Assembly (NCBI GenBank): GCA_033065855.1
Contig: JAVXUO010002587.1
Span: 248,001 to 312,000 of the forward strand
DNA length: 64,000 bases
Direction: 5' to 3'
From: Escallonia rubra
Lineage: Eukaryota; Streptophyta; Magnoliopsida; Escalloniales; Escalloniaceae
In this document: piece by piece, positions 11,243-23,965 of the stretch
Numbering within the stretch: the stretch's first letter is position 1
How the letters are laid out: the number at the start of each line of letters is the position of its first letter
Program-made: the position numbers and the translations under genes
The notes under the pieces: generated by a model
The model's database searches: none
What the model was told of the DNA's origin: nothing
What the model saw: the letters and a program-made list of their open reading frames with translations, nothing else

Positions 11243-13024
11243 CGGTGGCGGAGCCAGAATTGTTGGACGGGGTGGGCACTTAATATATATTTTGATTCAG
11301 CGATTAAGATATGCCTAAACTCGTGTCTTGCCCACGCTTTATTTCGTCGCCAAAGGGTGCCGCTACAAGAAAGCGTGATAATATTATTGAGCATGTTCTC
11401 TAATAACTTAAACTTTTAGAGCAACCGGTTACATAATTAACTATCTCATTGTGTAAAGTCTTGATTTTGATTAATCTCGCTTGCATATTTGACCTCTCCG
11501 GAATAGTAGTGTAATTTGTATTCGTTTATTAGTGCAACTTGGTGGTGGCACACCATTGTTTATATCTCAATGATTTTTATCACTCCTCTAATTGGAAGTT
11601 TGTATGCGATGGAGAATGTCAAACATGATAACATTGTTGGGTTTATTTTCTAACAGTTTAAGTTCTTAGAGCAAGTAATGACACAAAATTAACGAGTTAT
11701 TACTATTGCTAATTGATAACATTGTGAATAAAATAATGGATTAATGAAAAAACTGTTCTTTGAGGTTTACACGTATTTGCACTTCGCTCCCTGTGTTTAC
11801 AATTTTGACAATAGTATTCTCTGACGTTGACAAAACCATTGCGAACCACTTCAATACCCAATGTCCGTCCAAAATAATCATAGTTATGAATACCGTACCG
11901 GAGCACGTATAAATATATGTATTATGAAATAAGGAAATTGCCTGGCATTTAACTGTAGTCTAATAAATTTTATATCCCAAAAACTTGCATAATGGTAGTC
12001 CTTAATGACAACAAATCTCGAGGGGGGATTACAAGCAGGAGATATAACAAAAGAACTCTATATTGGGTCTCAATTCAACAAAAAAGGAAAAACACCAGAA
12101 ACAATTAAATTAAAGAAACCACACAAGCCCTTATTTCAGCCCTTATTTCGTCAAGCCATGATAGACGAACCATACATGACAAAATAAAGCAAACCAGGTA
12201 CAAAGAAAGTGACACGTTTGATCTACACAACACTAGAAACAAATCACATGTTGACAAACATTGACAGTTTGACACATGTCCATGACAGCCCACGGTTTCT
12301 CTCCTTCACCCCTTCCTATATATGATTTCAATGCCTTGAAAAGTGAGCACACAATGATATAGACAAAAATCGTGCTCTGTATGTGCGAGACAAAAATCGT
12401 GCTCTATATGTGCGAGTTCAAAGATATTATCGCCCAGTGTGTGTGTGTGTAAAATTCACCACGGGAGTCACCAGTTGAATGTCCCTCTTGACTCAGAGAT
12501 CGTACTCTATCTCTCGTGTGTATATATATAGGTACACTATATGAACGAGCATCTGAGATGCTGTATCTCCAACCAGTACGCAAACACGGTGCCTCCGTTG
12601 CTATCATGGGCCCTGCAAATCGTCATCGACTCCGCTATTTCCACTCTCCAATCCTTCGGTATTTGGGTTATTCTTGTAATTTGTTGGCCACTAGTCGTTT
12701 CCATGGATTTTCAGAGATGGGTTTTGCCATTTACTAGCAATAAATTGTTCTTTATATTTTGTGAATGGATTGGTTTGTGTTCTGCTTTTGGTTGGATTAT
12801 CATTTCCACCTCCATTGATCATAAACTTAGTTCTATTTATGCTGCAATATGCATCGTACTCTTGCAACCTCCATTTTCCCTCTCATCCTGAACACTAGTG
12901 CACGATGCTTCTTCCTCCGCCCCTGGCTATAACGCACTATTGGTGGTGTACTCTATACAAGAGGGAATACGAAGGCAGCAGGTGGGCATGTGCCCCCCTG
13001 TTCCCCCTGCTACCTCCGCTACTG
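11243..13024. mobile_element. hAT-like non-autonomous element with perfect 8-bp target duplication
   Basis: The element begins CGGTGGCGGAGCCA and ends CTCCGCTACTG, giving terminal inverted repeats of about 11 bp with 9 matches. It is flanked by identical 8-bp direct repeats GGTGTATC (11235-11242 and 13025-13032), the length used by hAT transposases. Near the ends it carries GGTGGGCA motifs shared with the copies at 18116 and 29307. It is 1.78 kb and no transposase domain was recognised. A hydrophobic 116-residue frame at 12541-12891 has no recognised family and is not called as a gene. A tandem 27-bp repeat lies at 12361-12414. Confidence 0.7.
12361..12414. repeat. 27-bp unit repeated twice
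   Basis: AGACAAAAATCGTGCTCT followed by R-TATGTGCG occurs twice in direct tandem (12361-12387 and 12388-12414), differing at one base. Confidence 0.8.
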
Positions 13025-13032
13025 GGTGTATC

Positions 13033-15077
13033 TTAATAAAGTTGTGAGAGCAAAAATTCATCTTAGCCATCATATATTATGAGGTTAGATTTGATCTGGT
13101 ATTGACCATCACATGTATTCGACCTATACAGACATAATGAAAGCAATGTAGTAACTTATTTTCCCTAGGACTAGGGTTACAATATATATATAGCTTTTCA
13201 TTAGGGTTGATTCGCACATAAGCATCTCACAAGTTTACGATAATAAAAAAAGGTGGACCCATATCTTTCCTCTTTTCTCAGCCTTGAAAATGCCACATGA
13301 ACCACCGACCACGTGGGGTTAGTACCCAGATGGACACGAATCACGAACCCAGTACCACTTTCCAACTATAGCAAATACCTGGTTACACTTACAATCAATG
13401 AGCGCCATCAGAAAGCTTCTTTGTTTTTGGTTTGAATGTTTGATGAGTCAAAAGTTTCAGAGGATAGCGAGCATGTGATGGAAGGATCAGGACATTGGAA
13501 GGGACTTGCTTTCATCATGTTTTCATATTCTTATTTGAAGGGAGGTTTGGGAAACACAATCCATGTCTTTGGCTACTTTAAAAATATGGGCCTCGTGACC
13601 TAACGTGACAAAATGTCTGAGCTTTAAAGTTTGCTGGATTCTGGAAGCCAGGGCAGGACAAGAATAATGGGAAGGCTCATGATCCAGTTAAAAATGCATT
13701 TCCTTGAATCTTTTTTAAGAACAAAAGGAGATGTTTATAAGTTTTTTTTTTATATATAACAAAAAAAGAACTAGAAGTGGAAAGTCACAATTATATCTCT
13801 TAGTATCCAAATTTAGTTTGTAAATTTTGATTGTTTCGCTGAAAACAAATGTTTTGTTCGAGGAAGAAAGTGGCTCTAAGGAAAATTATGCATACTAGCT
13901 AATTGAAACATTTTTTAATAACCAAAAATAGAGTTTAAATATCAATCTCTTTTCATTTTTCCTTGCCAGAGGCTTATGTGCATCCTTTTGTTCTTATGCC
14001 ACTAACTTCTACATTCTTTTGTCTCCGGATTTGTTATTTTCCTTTAGAGGAGGAGGATACTCGTAGCATATGATTTGGTCTATTCCCTTTGGTCCACCAC
14101 CGAGGGAGCTTATTTTTGGTGCAAATTCTTCTATGAAAAGTCGAGTGTTCCGCCAATAAAGGAGTTGCACAATGTCCTATATGAACGAGTCATAAAAAAC
14201 TTTTCTTATCTCTTTCCTATCGATATTTGAGCTATATTTTTGTTATTTAAATTTCATTGTATTGTAAAAGTGAAAGAAATTTAATAACAAAAGTAAAGTT
14301 CAAATGATAAAAGGATGCATCCGATATCAAGTACAGAATATAAAAGTTTGTACGACAATGCAAGGAATTATTCATGTTAAGCACGATAACATTGTTGAAT
14401 TCTCTAAGCAGCTTAAATTTTTGGAACAGATGGTAAATTAATATGGTATTAGATATGCAGTTTGATAAGGTCTTAAATTCTGATTTGATAAAGTCTTGAA
14501 TTTTACGAGGGCAATTTATGTTCTGTTTATTTGTTTACATTTAATGTTGGGTCCTTTTTTTAATATTTTAAAATTTTAGAGCAGACAATTCACGATTGGT
14601 TGCAATTAAAGCGTTGATTCGTTGCAATTTGGAAGGCACTTGGACATGTGGAAGAATACCTCTACCCCCGCTTTTAATCCCGGTTTTTCGTAGGAAAAAA
14701 TCAACCTCATATCTTTCGGTAGTTGAACACAATCTAAAGCAACTGACAGGCGATGTGACGTGTGGAGGATACTGGAGATAAGACCTGTCGTGACAAAAGG
14801 TTTGACATCCCCAAACCAGTAAATTCTAGATTAAATTGGACTTTCTCAGTTTAGGTATAGATGATATTTATGGGTTCTCAACCTTTCTTTAAGCATCCTG
14901 TACCCGTTAGTGTGAAGCATGCATGATTACACCAAATAATTGAATACTACTAAGAATACTCATCTTCTCTAATTATGGGGAAACATTCGACTTTTAATGC
15001 CAAGAAACACATCCACTTTTGATCCCTTGGTACCCTAGGCCGTATTTTCTGTAGCAATTTGGAATGTGTGTGTGTGT

Positions 15078-15108
<31 letters not shown>

Positions 15109-15485
15109 GGGTGGATTTTCGGACTTGCATTAATGGAATTCTTTTGTTGAAGTGTAGTGGCATTAGATGCACACACGTGTCTGTGATACCGTATATCATC
15201 GCAATCTCGAGAGATCTTGAGGGACGCACATTTCAATTTTCCGTACGCTGAACTTAACTTGCATAGTCTTTCTCGAAAGCTCTTCCCCTCGAGCTAATTA
15301 AAAGCTAATTGTAGGAACTAGGAAGCTTTGCCAGAAAGCAGGCGTTATGTAAGCAGAAGGTTTTGTAAGTGAAATTGTCTGTCCGAGTTTGGCTGAGAAT
15401 AAGTGTCATCAACAGTCACATTCCACTGCTTAAGTTTTCCTTTTTGTTTGTATAGCTCTTCTTCATAACATCCATAACAAAGAAT
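13033..15485. other. Intergenic DNA with a TG/poly-G tract
   Basis: No gene is supported. Positions about 14370-14590 carry fragments of the dispersed LTR-like repeat (GATAACATTGTTGAATTCTC, then CAGCTTAAATTTTTGGA). A (TG)n run from about 15065 passes directly into a 20-G homopolymer at 15092-15111. Confidence 0.5.
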
Positions 15486-17284
15486 AAGGGGTGAGCACTT
15501 AAATCGTAAAAATCAATTTAACTGTAAAAATCGAACCAACCAATTTGTCTATTTTCAAACCGATCTAAAAATCAATTGGTTTGATTATTTTTTTTCCAAA
15601 CCGTACATTCGGTTCGATCGGTTTGGTTCAGATTTTTTTGAAACCGCATAAATCGAACCAACCGTATATAATATAACATATTTTTTTTTTACATAATCCT
15701 AGTTATTTTTTTACTAACCCTAGTTATCTAACCACTCATATAAAATGGGATAAACCCTAAATCCCTTGGCGTAACTGTAACGCCACAAAAATCCGGAGCT
15801 CTACCGCTCCAAAGTCCCGGGTCATTAACCTACCGGATCACATCAAACCTGTCAAATTTGTTCACTAACACATACTTCAAAATATTTTATCCGATACCAT
15901 CTTAAAATTCTTTAAACATAAGCTTACAAGACTGCTCAAACTTAAACGGTTAAAACCAAAGTTCTTTACAAATTCGAGTCCTTATGAAACACGGTGACAG
16001 TACCGACCCACGCAGGGGTCTCACTACACTGTAGTGGCGGGTTTACCGGAACCTCACACAGCTTCTAACTCATTCCCGAACCTGCTACAGCTTATCATCA
16101 CCTGCAGAAGGGAGCCAAACGAAGGGTGAATTTTTGAGAGCTCAGTAAGGTCGTACAAGGACTACAAAAAGATTACAACATGACTTTCGAGAATTCAACC
16201 ATCGATGATTTCCAAAGCACTTCCAACGATCAAAACTCAATGATTTCCAAAACGATCAAAATTCATCATAAATAAAATACCAAAATCGCCAAATACAATC
16301 ACGACGGGTTCCAAAACGATCAACAAAAGATTCTTTTCAAGTCATCAATTTCAAGATACGATGATGGTTTTCCAAAGGATTTCAAAACGTACACAGATCA
16401 TCTGAGACAGTTCTTTCCAAAATACACTGAAGATTTCTCAAAAAGTTATCAACACGAGCACAAATTATTTCAGAGAATACTTTTTTGTCATTTCTGTAAC
16501 AATCACGTCAATACACAGAGCAGATAAAATAAAAAATCAATATTGATCCTGAGCGATTGCAATGCCATTCCGGCAAGCTAACAGAGTGTACACATGCATG
16601 ATGTACCAGAATATAACTACTAGTCTCATTGGGTACTAGCCTGCGTTCCATGTAGGATTCAGACCAGCCTTATAGCGCCTCCTCACATAACAGAAACCCA
16701 GGTCAACACAGAAAAATCAACAATATCAGTGGGAATTAACATAAGCTCAATTCATCAAAATCAGATCGGATTTCAATAATCGTAATATAAAGAGATAAGT
16801 CATCATTCGGAATTTTAAAAGAAAATCACAAATAAACAGCAAAACGATTGACGAATGGTTATCAAATTTAGGCACAACAATTCAGAAGAACGAATATAAA
16901 CAATTATCAAATTTTCTCAGCATGCAATAACAAGCAAGCATCACAAGATTTCTAAATAATCGATTCAGGTTCAATATTTGGGGTTTTCAAGGCAATGACA
17001 TATTGATATCAATACATATTTCAGAGTTCGACATTAATCATAAGTAACTCAAGAAGTACTTACGAGTACGAGTTATCAAAATAAGGGTTCGGACGTATGT
17101 CCTTACCCAGGGTTCAGGTAGAATCCCTTACCTGGATCCACAGCTAATTTATCTTAACCGGAAGTCTTTAACTTTAACTTAAATGAGATGATCATATCAT
17201 CAGAACATAATCTACAACACAATATTATAACTTAATACGAACTCACACATGCTCCCAAAATGAACCTCCCTCACCGCGTATGTA

Positions 17285-17450
17285 AACTAACCAAAATGCC
17301 CCTAGGTGTAAAATTACCAAAATGCCCCTCTCGGACTTAAATCACCCAAACGGCCTTCCTTAGGTCAAATTACCAAAATACCCCTTCGGGATGGTAAATT
17401 ACCAAAATACCCTTTCGGGATGGTTAATTACCAAAACACCCCTAGGGTTT
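17285..17450. repeat. Minisatellite inside the LTR
   Basis: About six imperfect copies of a unit like TAAATTACCAAAATGCCCC with variable spacers (CTCGGAC, TTCGGGATGG). Confidence 0.7.
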
Positions 17451-18115
17451 CCGGCACCGAAAATCCCAAAACATCTTAAAATGCTATTTTAAGCATCCTG
17501 ATGTCATTTCTGGACTAAAAAGTATTTTAGAAAAATTTCTCCCGAAAATCCCGAACCGGTGTCCCGAAATAGAGCTAAAATGTCAGTTTCGCGAAAAATA
17601 TCTATCGGCCTCGGAATGACACGAAATTTTGAAGAATGAATAATATCAGTAAAATAGAGTTTCCATAAAAATTTCAGATTAAAATAATTTGATTTACTGG
17701 GTTAAATAATTTACTTATTTTGTTTAGTCTCTGCCCTAATTTAACATCCTTCGCGGACACCAAAAATTCTCAAAAACATTTAAGAGTGTAGGTCTCGTAA
17801 AAATATCAGGGTTACAGTTTTGGACTTTGCCTAATTCTTACCCTATCTATTTATAAAAATTCATGAAAAATTACCTAAATTAATTTTGGTCTTTAGCAAC
17901 AATTACACACACTAGTCACAATCCCACACCTAGTATTTCACCTTATCTACACATAGTCTCTTCAACCTCTAGCTGCCGCAACCCGTTTCACACACACAAC
18001 TCACGCAGACTTACACCCTTCTACCTACACCCACTAAAACACTACAATTACTCACTATACCTTGTAAAAACACACACCAACACATGATCAACATATATAC
18101 GCACACACCCTCACC

Positions 18116-18875
18116 CAGTGGCGGAGCCAAAAAAATTTTTTAAGGTGGGCACCAAAATCTCAATCTAAAATTAATAATCACACTAGAAGTCATTGTCAAA
18201 TTATACCAATTTCTAATTGCATATTGTAAGTTCCAAAACTCAATTGTCACATTCTAGATTGATAACAAAAAGGAAGGGTTCTTGGAAGTAAAAAATTTAA
18301 GAATCAATAATTGGATATTTTCTTGCTTGCACAGACTGTCGTGACCATTAGTGTTATCATCGAAAAATTGACCTACCGACTGCCATCTGTGAGCACCGTC
18401 ACCGGTGAACCTGTGAATCGCCCCTAAGGCCATGCCTAAGCACGTGAGGCCGTGCCGGCGGGAGGTAAGACCGGTGGGTAGTGAGAGAACTGAGGAGGAG
18501 GCGGTGCTCTCTTTTCCGGATATGTACCTTTAAGGTTTTGAAAGTATTGAGGTTTTGAAAACCATAAGAATGAGAGTAAAAATCATTTTTTTTGTTGATT
18601 TTATGCGTAGATTAAGTTTTATTTCTAATTTTTTGGTTTATTTGTTCAAGTTTAACATTTTAAATGACTGAAAGGATTTTTTTTAACCATCTTTGGAACT
18701 TTTAGGTATATTAACATATAAAATGACCGCAAATACATCTCCTTTAAGCATTTTTTCAAAATTTTAAATAGGCACTTTCGCCGTTAGTATTAAAATATAC
18801 CATCTAAAGAGGAAAAATTCTGGAGAAGCAGGTGGGCATCTGCCCACCGGTGCCCCCCCGCTCCCTCCGCCGCTG
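18116..18875. mobile_element. hAT-like element nested in the solo LTR
   Basis: Terminal inverted repeats are CAGTGGCGGAG at 18116 and CTCCGCCGCTG ending at 18875 (10 of 11 match). Flanking 8-mers CCCTCACC and CCTTCACC differ at one base, consistent with an aged 8-bp hAT target duplication. AAGGTGGGCACC after the left end and GGTGGGCATCTGCCCACC before the right end link it to the elements at 11243 and 29307. No transposase is visible. Confidence 0.65.
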
Positions 18876-19925
18876 CCTTCACCCCTGTAAAACACACACA
18901 CTGAACACACATAACCTCACACCCTCCCTGCACTAACACATATTTACACCACACCACACCCACTAAATACACACATCAACACGTACAAAACATCACAATT
19001 CCCCCATCAACCCATTCCCCCGAAGCTTCAAGACACTGAAACACACACTATTCACAACCTGAAATTCATAAATGTACACACACACACAGCCGTGTTCACG
19101 GCTGTGAGCACAAACTCATCCATACTTTTAACCCACCAAAGGGGAAAAGAATTACCCTTTTTGAGAAGAACCTTCATTTTCTTCAATCTCTTTCCCTCTC
19201 TACCCGAATCCCAGTTCTTCTTGTTCTTTTTTTTTTCTTCCTGTTCCTGAGCTCTTCTCCTTCTCTGTTTTTTTTTCTTTTCTCCTGTTTCCCTCCTCTG
19301 CTCTTTCGTCTGAAATCCTCACTTATCCATTCTAAAATCATCACTTATCCAATTCAATATTAAATCATTTTATCTAGCTTAGTCACGAAAGCTAGTAGGT
19401 GTTGGCAACATTCTAAAAAACGTGGCTTCTAATTTCTTTTTTATGAAATCACACAAATGCCTCCACATTTTACATAGTTGCAAAAAGACCCCCAACTTTT
19501 AAAATTTATAACTTAACCCCAACGCATCATAACCCTCTTTTTTTTTTTTTTTTCCGGATGTCCAATAATTATTGCCGCTTAGAAAATAAATATTTTTAAC
19601 GCGCTCGGGGAAATTGCGGGTATTACAGTAACACACATTTTTACACTCGCCGCCTATATCTCACTAAGTGTGTTGCTAATTATGATAAAAAAAAATCAGC
19701 TTTTTTTGGAACTTATTAGCATGCATAGATATTAATTTTTAGGCCTAAACTTATCCAAAATTGAATTTGGCCAAAATCGATTAAACCGTCCAAACCGATC
19801 CGTTCAATCCGCAGAAACTGAATCGTTCAATTGCGGTTTGTTTTTTTTTTTTCCAGACCGAGGTTGGTCGGTTTGGTTTGGTATTTAGCTTTCAAACCGA
19901 ACCAACAAAATCGTGCCAACCCCTG

Positions 19926-22900
19926 GCATAGAAGCACTTTTAGGAACTAGTTAGACCCTCATTTGCTATGCATGTGGGATTCGCTTTGCGTAGCCATTAT
20001 TAGTATGTTCTTCAAGCAATTTGGAAAAATTATGATTTCAAGTCCAACTAGATAGTTGACCAATGAAAAAGGATAAGTCAAGTATGTAGTTACCAACGGC
20101 TTTGTTACGTAATTCAATAGAAAGAGAGAATAATGTACATCTTACATTTAATAACATCTGAAAATTGTCCTCACAAACTCTTGTTAAATAATACTTACTA
20201 TATAGAAGATATATTTTCCTTTCCCTAGACATACAATCAGTGCCCTTATCAGTCGCTATACCGGTCTAGATATCTTTTACAGTTTCGACAAAGTTTCGAC
20301 AAAGTTTCAACAGACTCATACAAATGGAAAGTCAAAATACTGTCATTAGATTGACGTGCAAATATCAAGTGCTTTGCCTGAGTAAAATAATTCTAGGAAA
20401 TTGCAAAAACAACGGTAGACATAGAAGTAATAATGACAGCTGTCAAGTTGATGAGTAAATATTACATGATCTTAGATAATTAATCTTGATCGTCACGATC
20501 ATGATTTAAGAAGAGGCGCCTAAAAAGACAAAAAACTATTCTATATTATTTTCAAAAGTCTTGGATGATCAAGACCATGGATCCTAAACCATTTAATATA
20601 TTTCTAAAGGTCAAAACTCTCATTGTCAACATCGTGCGACGTTTAAATTGTTTTTTCTGATGACACAGACCTTCTGGATTCTGATGCTCCTGCCTATATC
20701 TTCCATTTCCCCAACTTCTGCTAAAATTTGTTTGGCCAAAACAGCGTCTCAGTGGCGTGGCTCTGTTTCAAAGGAAGTTGCCACCCAACCGCTAATTAGG
20801 ACTTTGAAGAACCACGTCAGTATCAGGAGTGTGCAGTCACCAGGTTTTGATAACTCCAGAGGATAGATATCATGTCATACTATGCCAACAAGGTCATGGC
20901 ATTTTTATTTTAATATATAACAGACCAGTCACGAGGAAATTTGAAGTAGAAAGCACAAAAAAAACTTTAAGAGAATGTTTGATTACTATTTTATTTAATT
21001 TATTTGTAATGACGGTAGAAAGATTATTTTTTTCCTTTTTTTGGTTGTTCATTCACAATATTTGGTATTTGTTTTGAATAATTTTCATTCAAACGGTTTA
21101 GAAAAGTAAAAACACGTCAAGGGGTGTTTTTTACAAATTTTTGACATGATTGTGATCCGTGTCAAAAATAAATCATTGTTCTCCTATTATCTTCATCTCC
21201 TCCGGCCCTGACCCGCACATCCACCACAAAACCATCTCATAACCGCCACCTTTAATCATTACTCGCAACCCTCGATCATCAATCTCTACCCTCAATCACC
21301 TAAAAAATACAGCACCACCATGCATCACCAATTGCCACCAACAACAGCCACCTCAATCACCATAAAATCACCTTCATCATCAACCCCCGCACCTTTACTG
21401 ACGCCTGGTGCATGGTGATCCAATCACATTTAGTTCAACGAGGTTGTCCACAACAATGCTACGTTGTACTACCAGTTATATTGATTTCACATAGCAGAAA
21501 CTCATGATCGAATCAAATTAAGATGTATGTTTAATTATTCTCCATGTCTTCTAATTTTTGCCTCTAATTATAAATTACACTATATGGAGAATTTGTGCAT
21601 TTGACCGATGGTATTGATTTGGTGGAGACGGTAATACTGGTTTTTTCATGGAGGGGGTGGTATTGGTTTGGTCCATGGTATCAAAGGCGGTGCTACTGGT
21701 TTGTCGAAGGCAGTGGTACTTGTTTTGGTGGAGGCGATGATAAATGGAGCAAAATTTTCGGTTGAAACCTGAGCAGAGGCACTATTAGTAGGGCAAATAT
21801 CAAAACTTTTTGGGATTTTTAGGGACACTAGCTATGGTAAATCACCATATCAATAGTAAGGGTATTTACGAAACCATCCCCAATCCGGTGGACTACAAGA
21901 AAATCCGCCTCCTCCCCGATCCTACCGAAGCAACGAACAATGACCATTTGCAGGTTTTGTACCCAAAAACCCGCACCCGCACCCGTCATGTCCTTCACCA
22001 TACACACATCTGCATAGATCCGCAAACACACAAACCAACCATAGGCGCACAAACCAACCACCACCGGCGCATAACCAACCACCGCACAATCCACCAAAAG
22101 GGAAAAGAAAAATCAATTGCCTCCTTTGGCTAATATGTATCAAGTCATTACTCAAACACACTTTTTAAGAATCTAAGGCATATATATACTCGAAAGAAAT
22201 CAAGAACACAGTTCCATAACTTGCAACAGAGCCATCAGTCAACGCCAAGCCCTTTGTATTTTGAATGTCTGTGTGCTCTGGAATGAATGACATTGGGACC
22301 TTGTGCCCGGTTTGCAAAGTGTTCCTCACTCAAAATCGGCAGGAAAAACGGCGACAGATCTGCGATTGCGACCATTCCAGCAAAATCTCCGATGACTGCT
22401 ATTATTCTTGGTGCCACAGAACTTGAGAAGTAGGTGGTGGAATGGTTACGGTCGCCGGTTAGGTGGTCAAGAGGTTTTAGGGTTTTTGATGAAATATATA
22501 TATATGCTAGGATGGACGGCTGAGATTTATTGATGCATAGGGTTAGTATACGGGGCGGGTGTGGGTCGGATACCGGGGCGGGTGTGGGTCGGATACCGGG
22601 GCGAGTTGGACAGAATACCATGTCCGACCTTAACCCGTTACGGATTACGGGGCGGGACGAAGATCCGCCGGTAGTGGATCTAATTGCCATCCCTAAGTCC
22701 ACCGCCACAGCCACCGTTGTTTGCCGGCCACTGCCACGCCCCACCACCACCAAAGAAAAAAGTAAAAAAAAAACTAGGTAATAAAAAATAAAAAATAAAC
22801 TCAACAATAAAAACTGGGTAATCAAACACTTTTTTTTTTTTTTTAAAAATAAAAAATAAACTGGTTTTTATTTTTTTAGGAAAACAAAAACTGTAAATGA

Positions 22901-23102
22901 TTTCAAACAGACCATTTGTTTCTCGGAAAGCCACACACTCGCTATTAATTAGGGATGCAAGGTAGTGATCATTAGTAGGGGAAAAAATTACAAATTGGGT
23001 CTTCTACTTCTAACTTTATAGCAAAATACAAGATAACATATTAATTCAAAATTTCCACTGTGTCAAGCAAACAAGAAAAAAGGTCTATCTACTTTGGGTG
23101 CT
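19926..23102. other. Intergenic repeat-rich DNA
   Basis: No gene is supported. It contains CAC/CCA-rich low-complexity DNA (21190-21400), GGTGGT-type degenerate repeats (21610-21750), a 24-bp tandem unit GGGGCGGGTGTGGGTCGGAT around 22551-22605, and a TA run near 22500. At about 22695-22905 (minus) is a piece of the GTGGTGGTGGGGCGTGG-bearing repeat family also seen at 37.9 and 57.9 kb. The proline/histidine-rich frames come from this skewed composition. Confidence 0.5.
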
Positions 23103-23118
23103 TATGAGAAGAAACCTT

Positions 23119-23949
23119 TTTTGGTCGAAACGGAACTTGCATTAATCTAAAGCACATAGTACAACCTAAAGAGCACAAACAAATGTTTGGCTCTGGAAAT
23201 ATAGTGCCAAAAGGTACAAGCAAAAAGAGTACAAGCAGAAGCTTAACCCATTAACACAAACTGGCCAACATGGCCTTAACAAAAATTGGAAAGGATAAGT
23301 ATTACCATCATTGGATTTACAAAATTCAGATCAAATGGTAACATAGTGGAAGAGCTGCATCGAGGCATAAATTCCAAAGGCCGCTTGAAGTGGCAATTTA
23401 GAATACTGTCGCGGTTGTCTTCGGATCCAAGGGAGGTGGAGCAATTTTCCAAGGCTGGATCTGATTGATCTGAAGCTCGAAGGGAGTCGGAATCCTCCAT
23501 CTCGTGTAGATCCGTCCTCTTCCCGCTACAATTCCGCCATATCGGACCCGTGTCAGAGGAGTCAACCCAAACTAATCGGAATGGAAGTCCGGCGACCATG
23601 ACGGATTTGGAAAAAACTTTCAAATTTGTGGGTAACGAGTGGAAGGGAGTAAGCTTGTGGCTGAAGGGCTCCCGATCTGTGGGTGGGGGTGGAGGATGGT
23701 GGAGGCGAATGGCGGCAGAGGTGGGTTGCCGAGAAAGAGGGAACAAAAAATGCGAGCAAAAGGAACAAGAGAAGATGGAGTACCGATGTGAGGGCCTCCC
23801 CTTCCATCCTTACAGCCATGGAAGCCGAAGGAGGAAGGGGCGGCAGCTTGGTCTACCGGAGAAAAAGGCTGGGTTTTCTTTCTTTTACCAGATTCATAAT
23901 TCAGAGCATCACCTCACATCACATAAAATGATAATGAAATGGGATACAC
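23119..23949 (-). mobile_element. LINE-type retroposon copy with 16-bp target duplication
   Basis: The insert is flanked by identical TATGAGAAGAAACCTT repeats at 23103-23118 and 23950-23965. Read on the minus strand, its 3' end has the phrase ATTAATGCAAGTTCCGTTTC followed by GACC and a short A run, as in 3' ends of plant L1-type LINEs. Long target duplication plus A-tail indicates target-primed reverse transcription. At 831 bp it lacks endonuclease and reverse-transcriptase domains, so it is either 5'-truncated or a non-autonomous passenger. A 156-codon minus frame at 23276-23746 starts inside it; no family was recognised and it is not called as a gene. Confidence 0.7.
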
Positions 23950-23965
23950 TATGAGAAGAAACCTT

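Larger units (their letters stand above)
15776..19627. mobile_element. Long solo LTR with 5-bp target duplication GTAAC
   Basis: The sequence begins TGTAACGCCACAAAAATCC and ends GCGGGTATTACA, with the TG...CA form and TGTAA/TTACA end symmetry. It is flanked by identical GTAAC repeats at 15771-15775 and 19628-19632. No second LTR, primer-binding site or protein domain is seen inside, so a solo LTR left by recombination is the simplest reading. It is about 3.1 kb after subtracting the nested element at 18116-18875. Long LTRs starting TGTAACGCC fit a Ty3/gypsy chromovirus, but the clade is inferred. A minisatellite based on ATTACCAAAATGCCCC lies at about 17285-17450. Confidence 0.65.
15486..19925. 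mobile_element. hAT-like MITE split by a large LTR insertion
   Basis: The left end AAGGGGTGAGCAC (from 15486) and the reverse complement of the right end CAGGGGTTGGCAC (to 19925) form inverted repeats. Inside each end are mirrored runs of the ACCGAACCAA/GGTTTGGTT type. Once the LTR insertion at 15776-19627 is removed the element would be about 590 bp. Flanking 8-bp duplications are poor (CAAAGAAT-like versus CATAGAAG-like), so the exact borders are uncertain. Confidence 0.5.

Noticed and set aside
12541-12891. 116-codon hydrophobic plus-strand frame
   Set aside because: It lies wholly inside a hAT-like element with perfect target duplication and shows no recognised motif.
22235-22825. 196-codon minus-strand frame
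   Set aside because: Composed of T-rich, GTGG-rich and tandem GGGGCGGGTGTGGGTC sequence from repeats; it lacks the character of a real protein.
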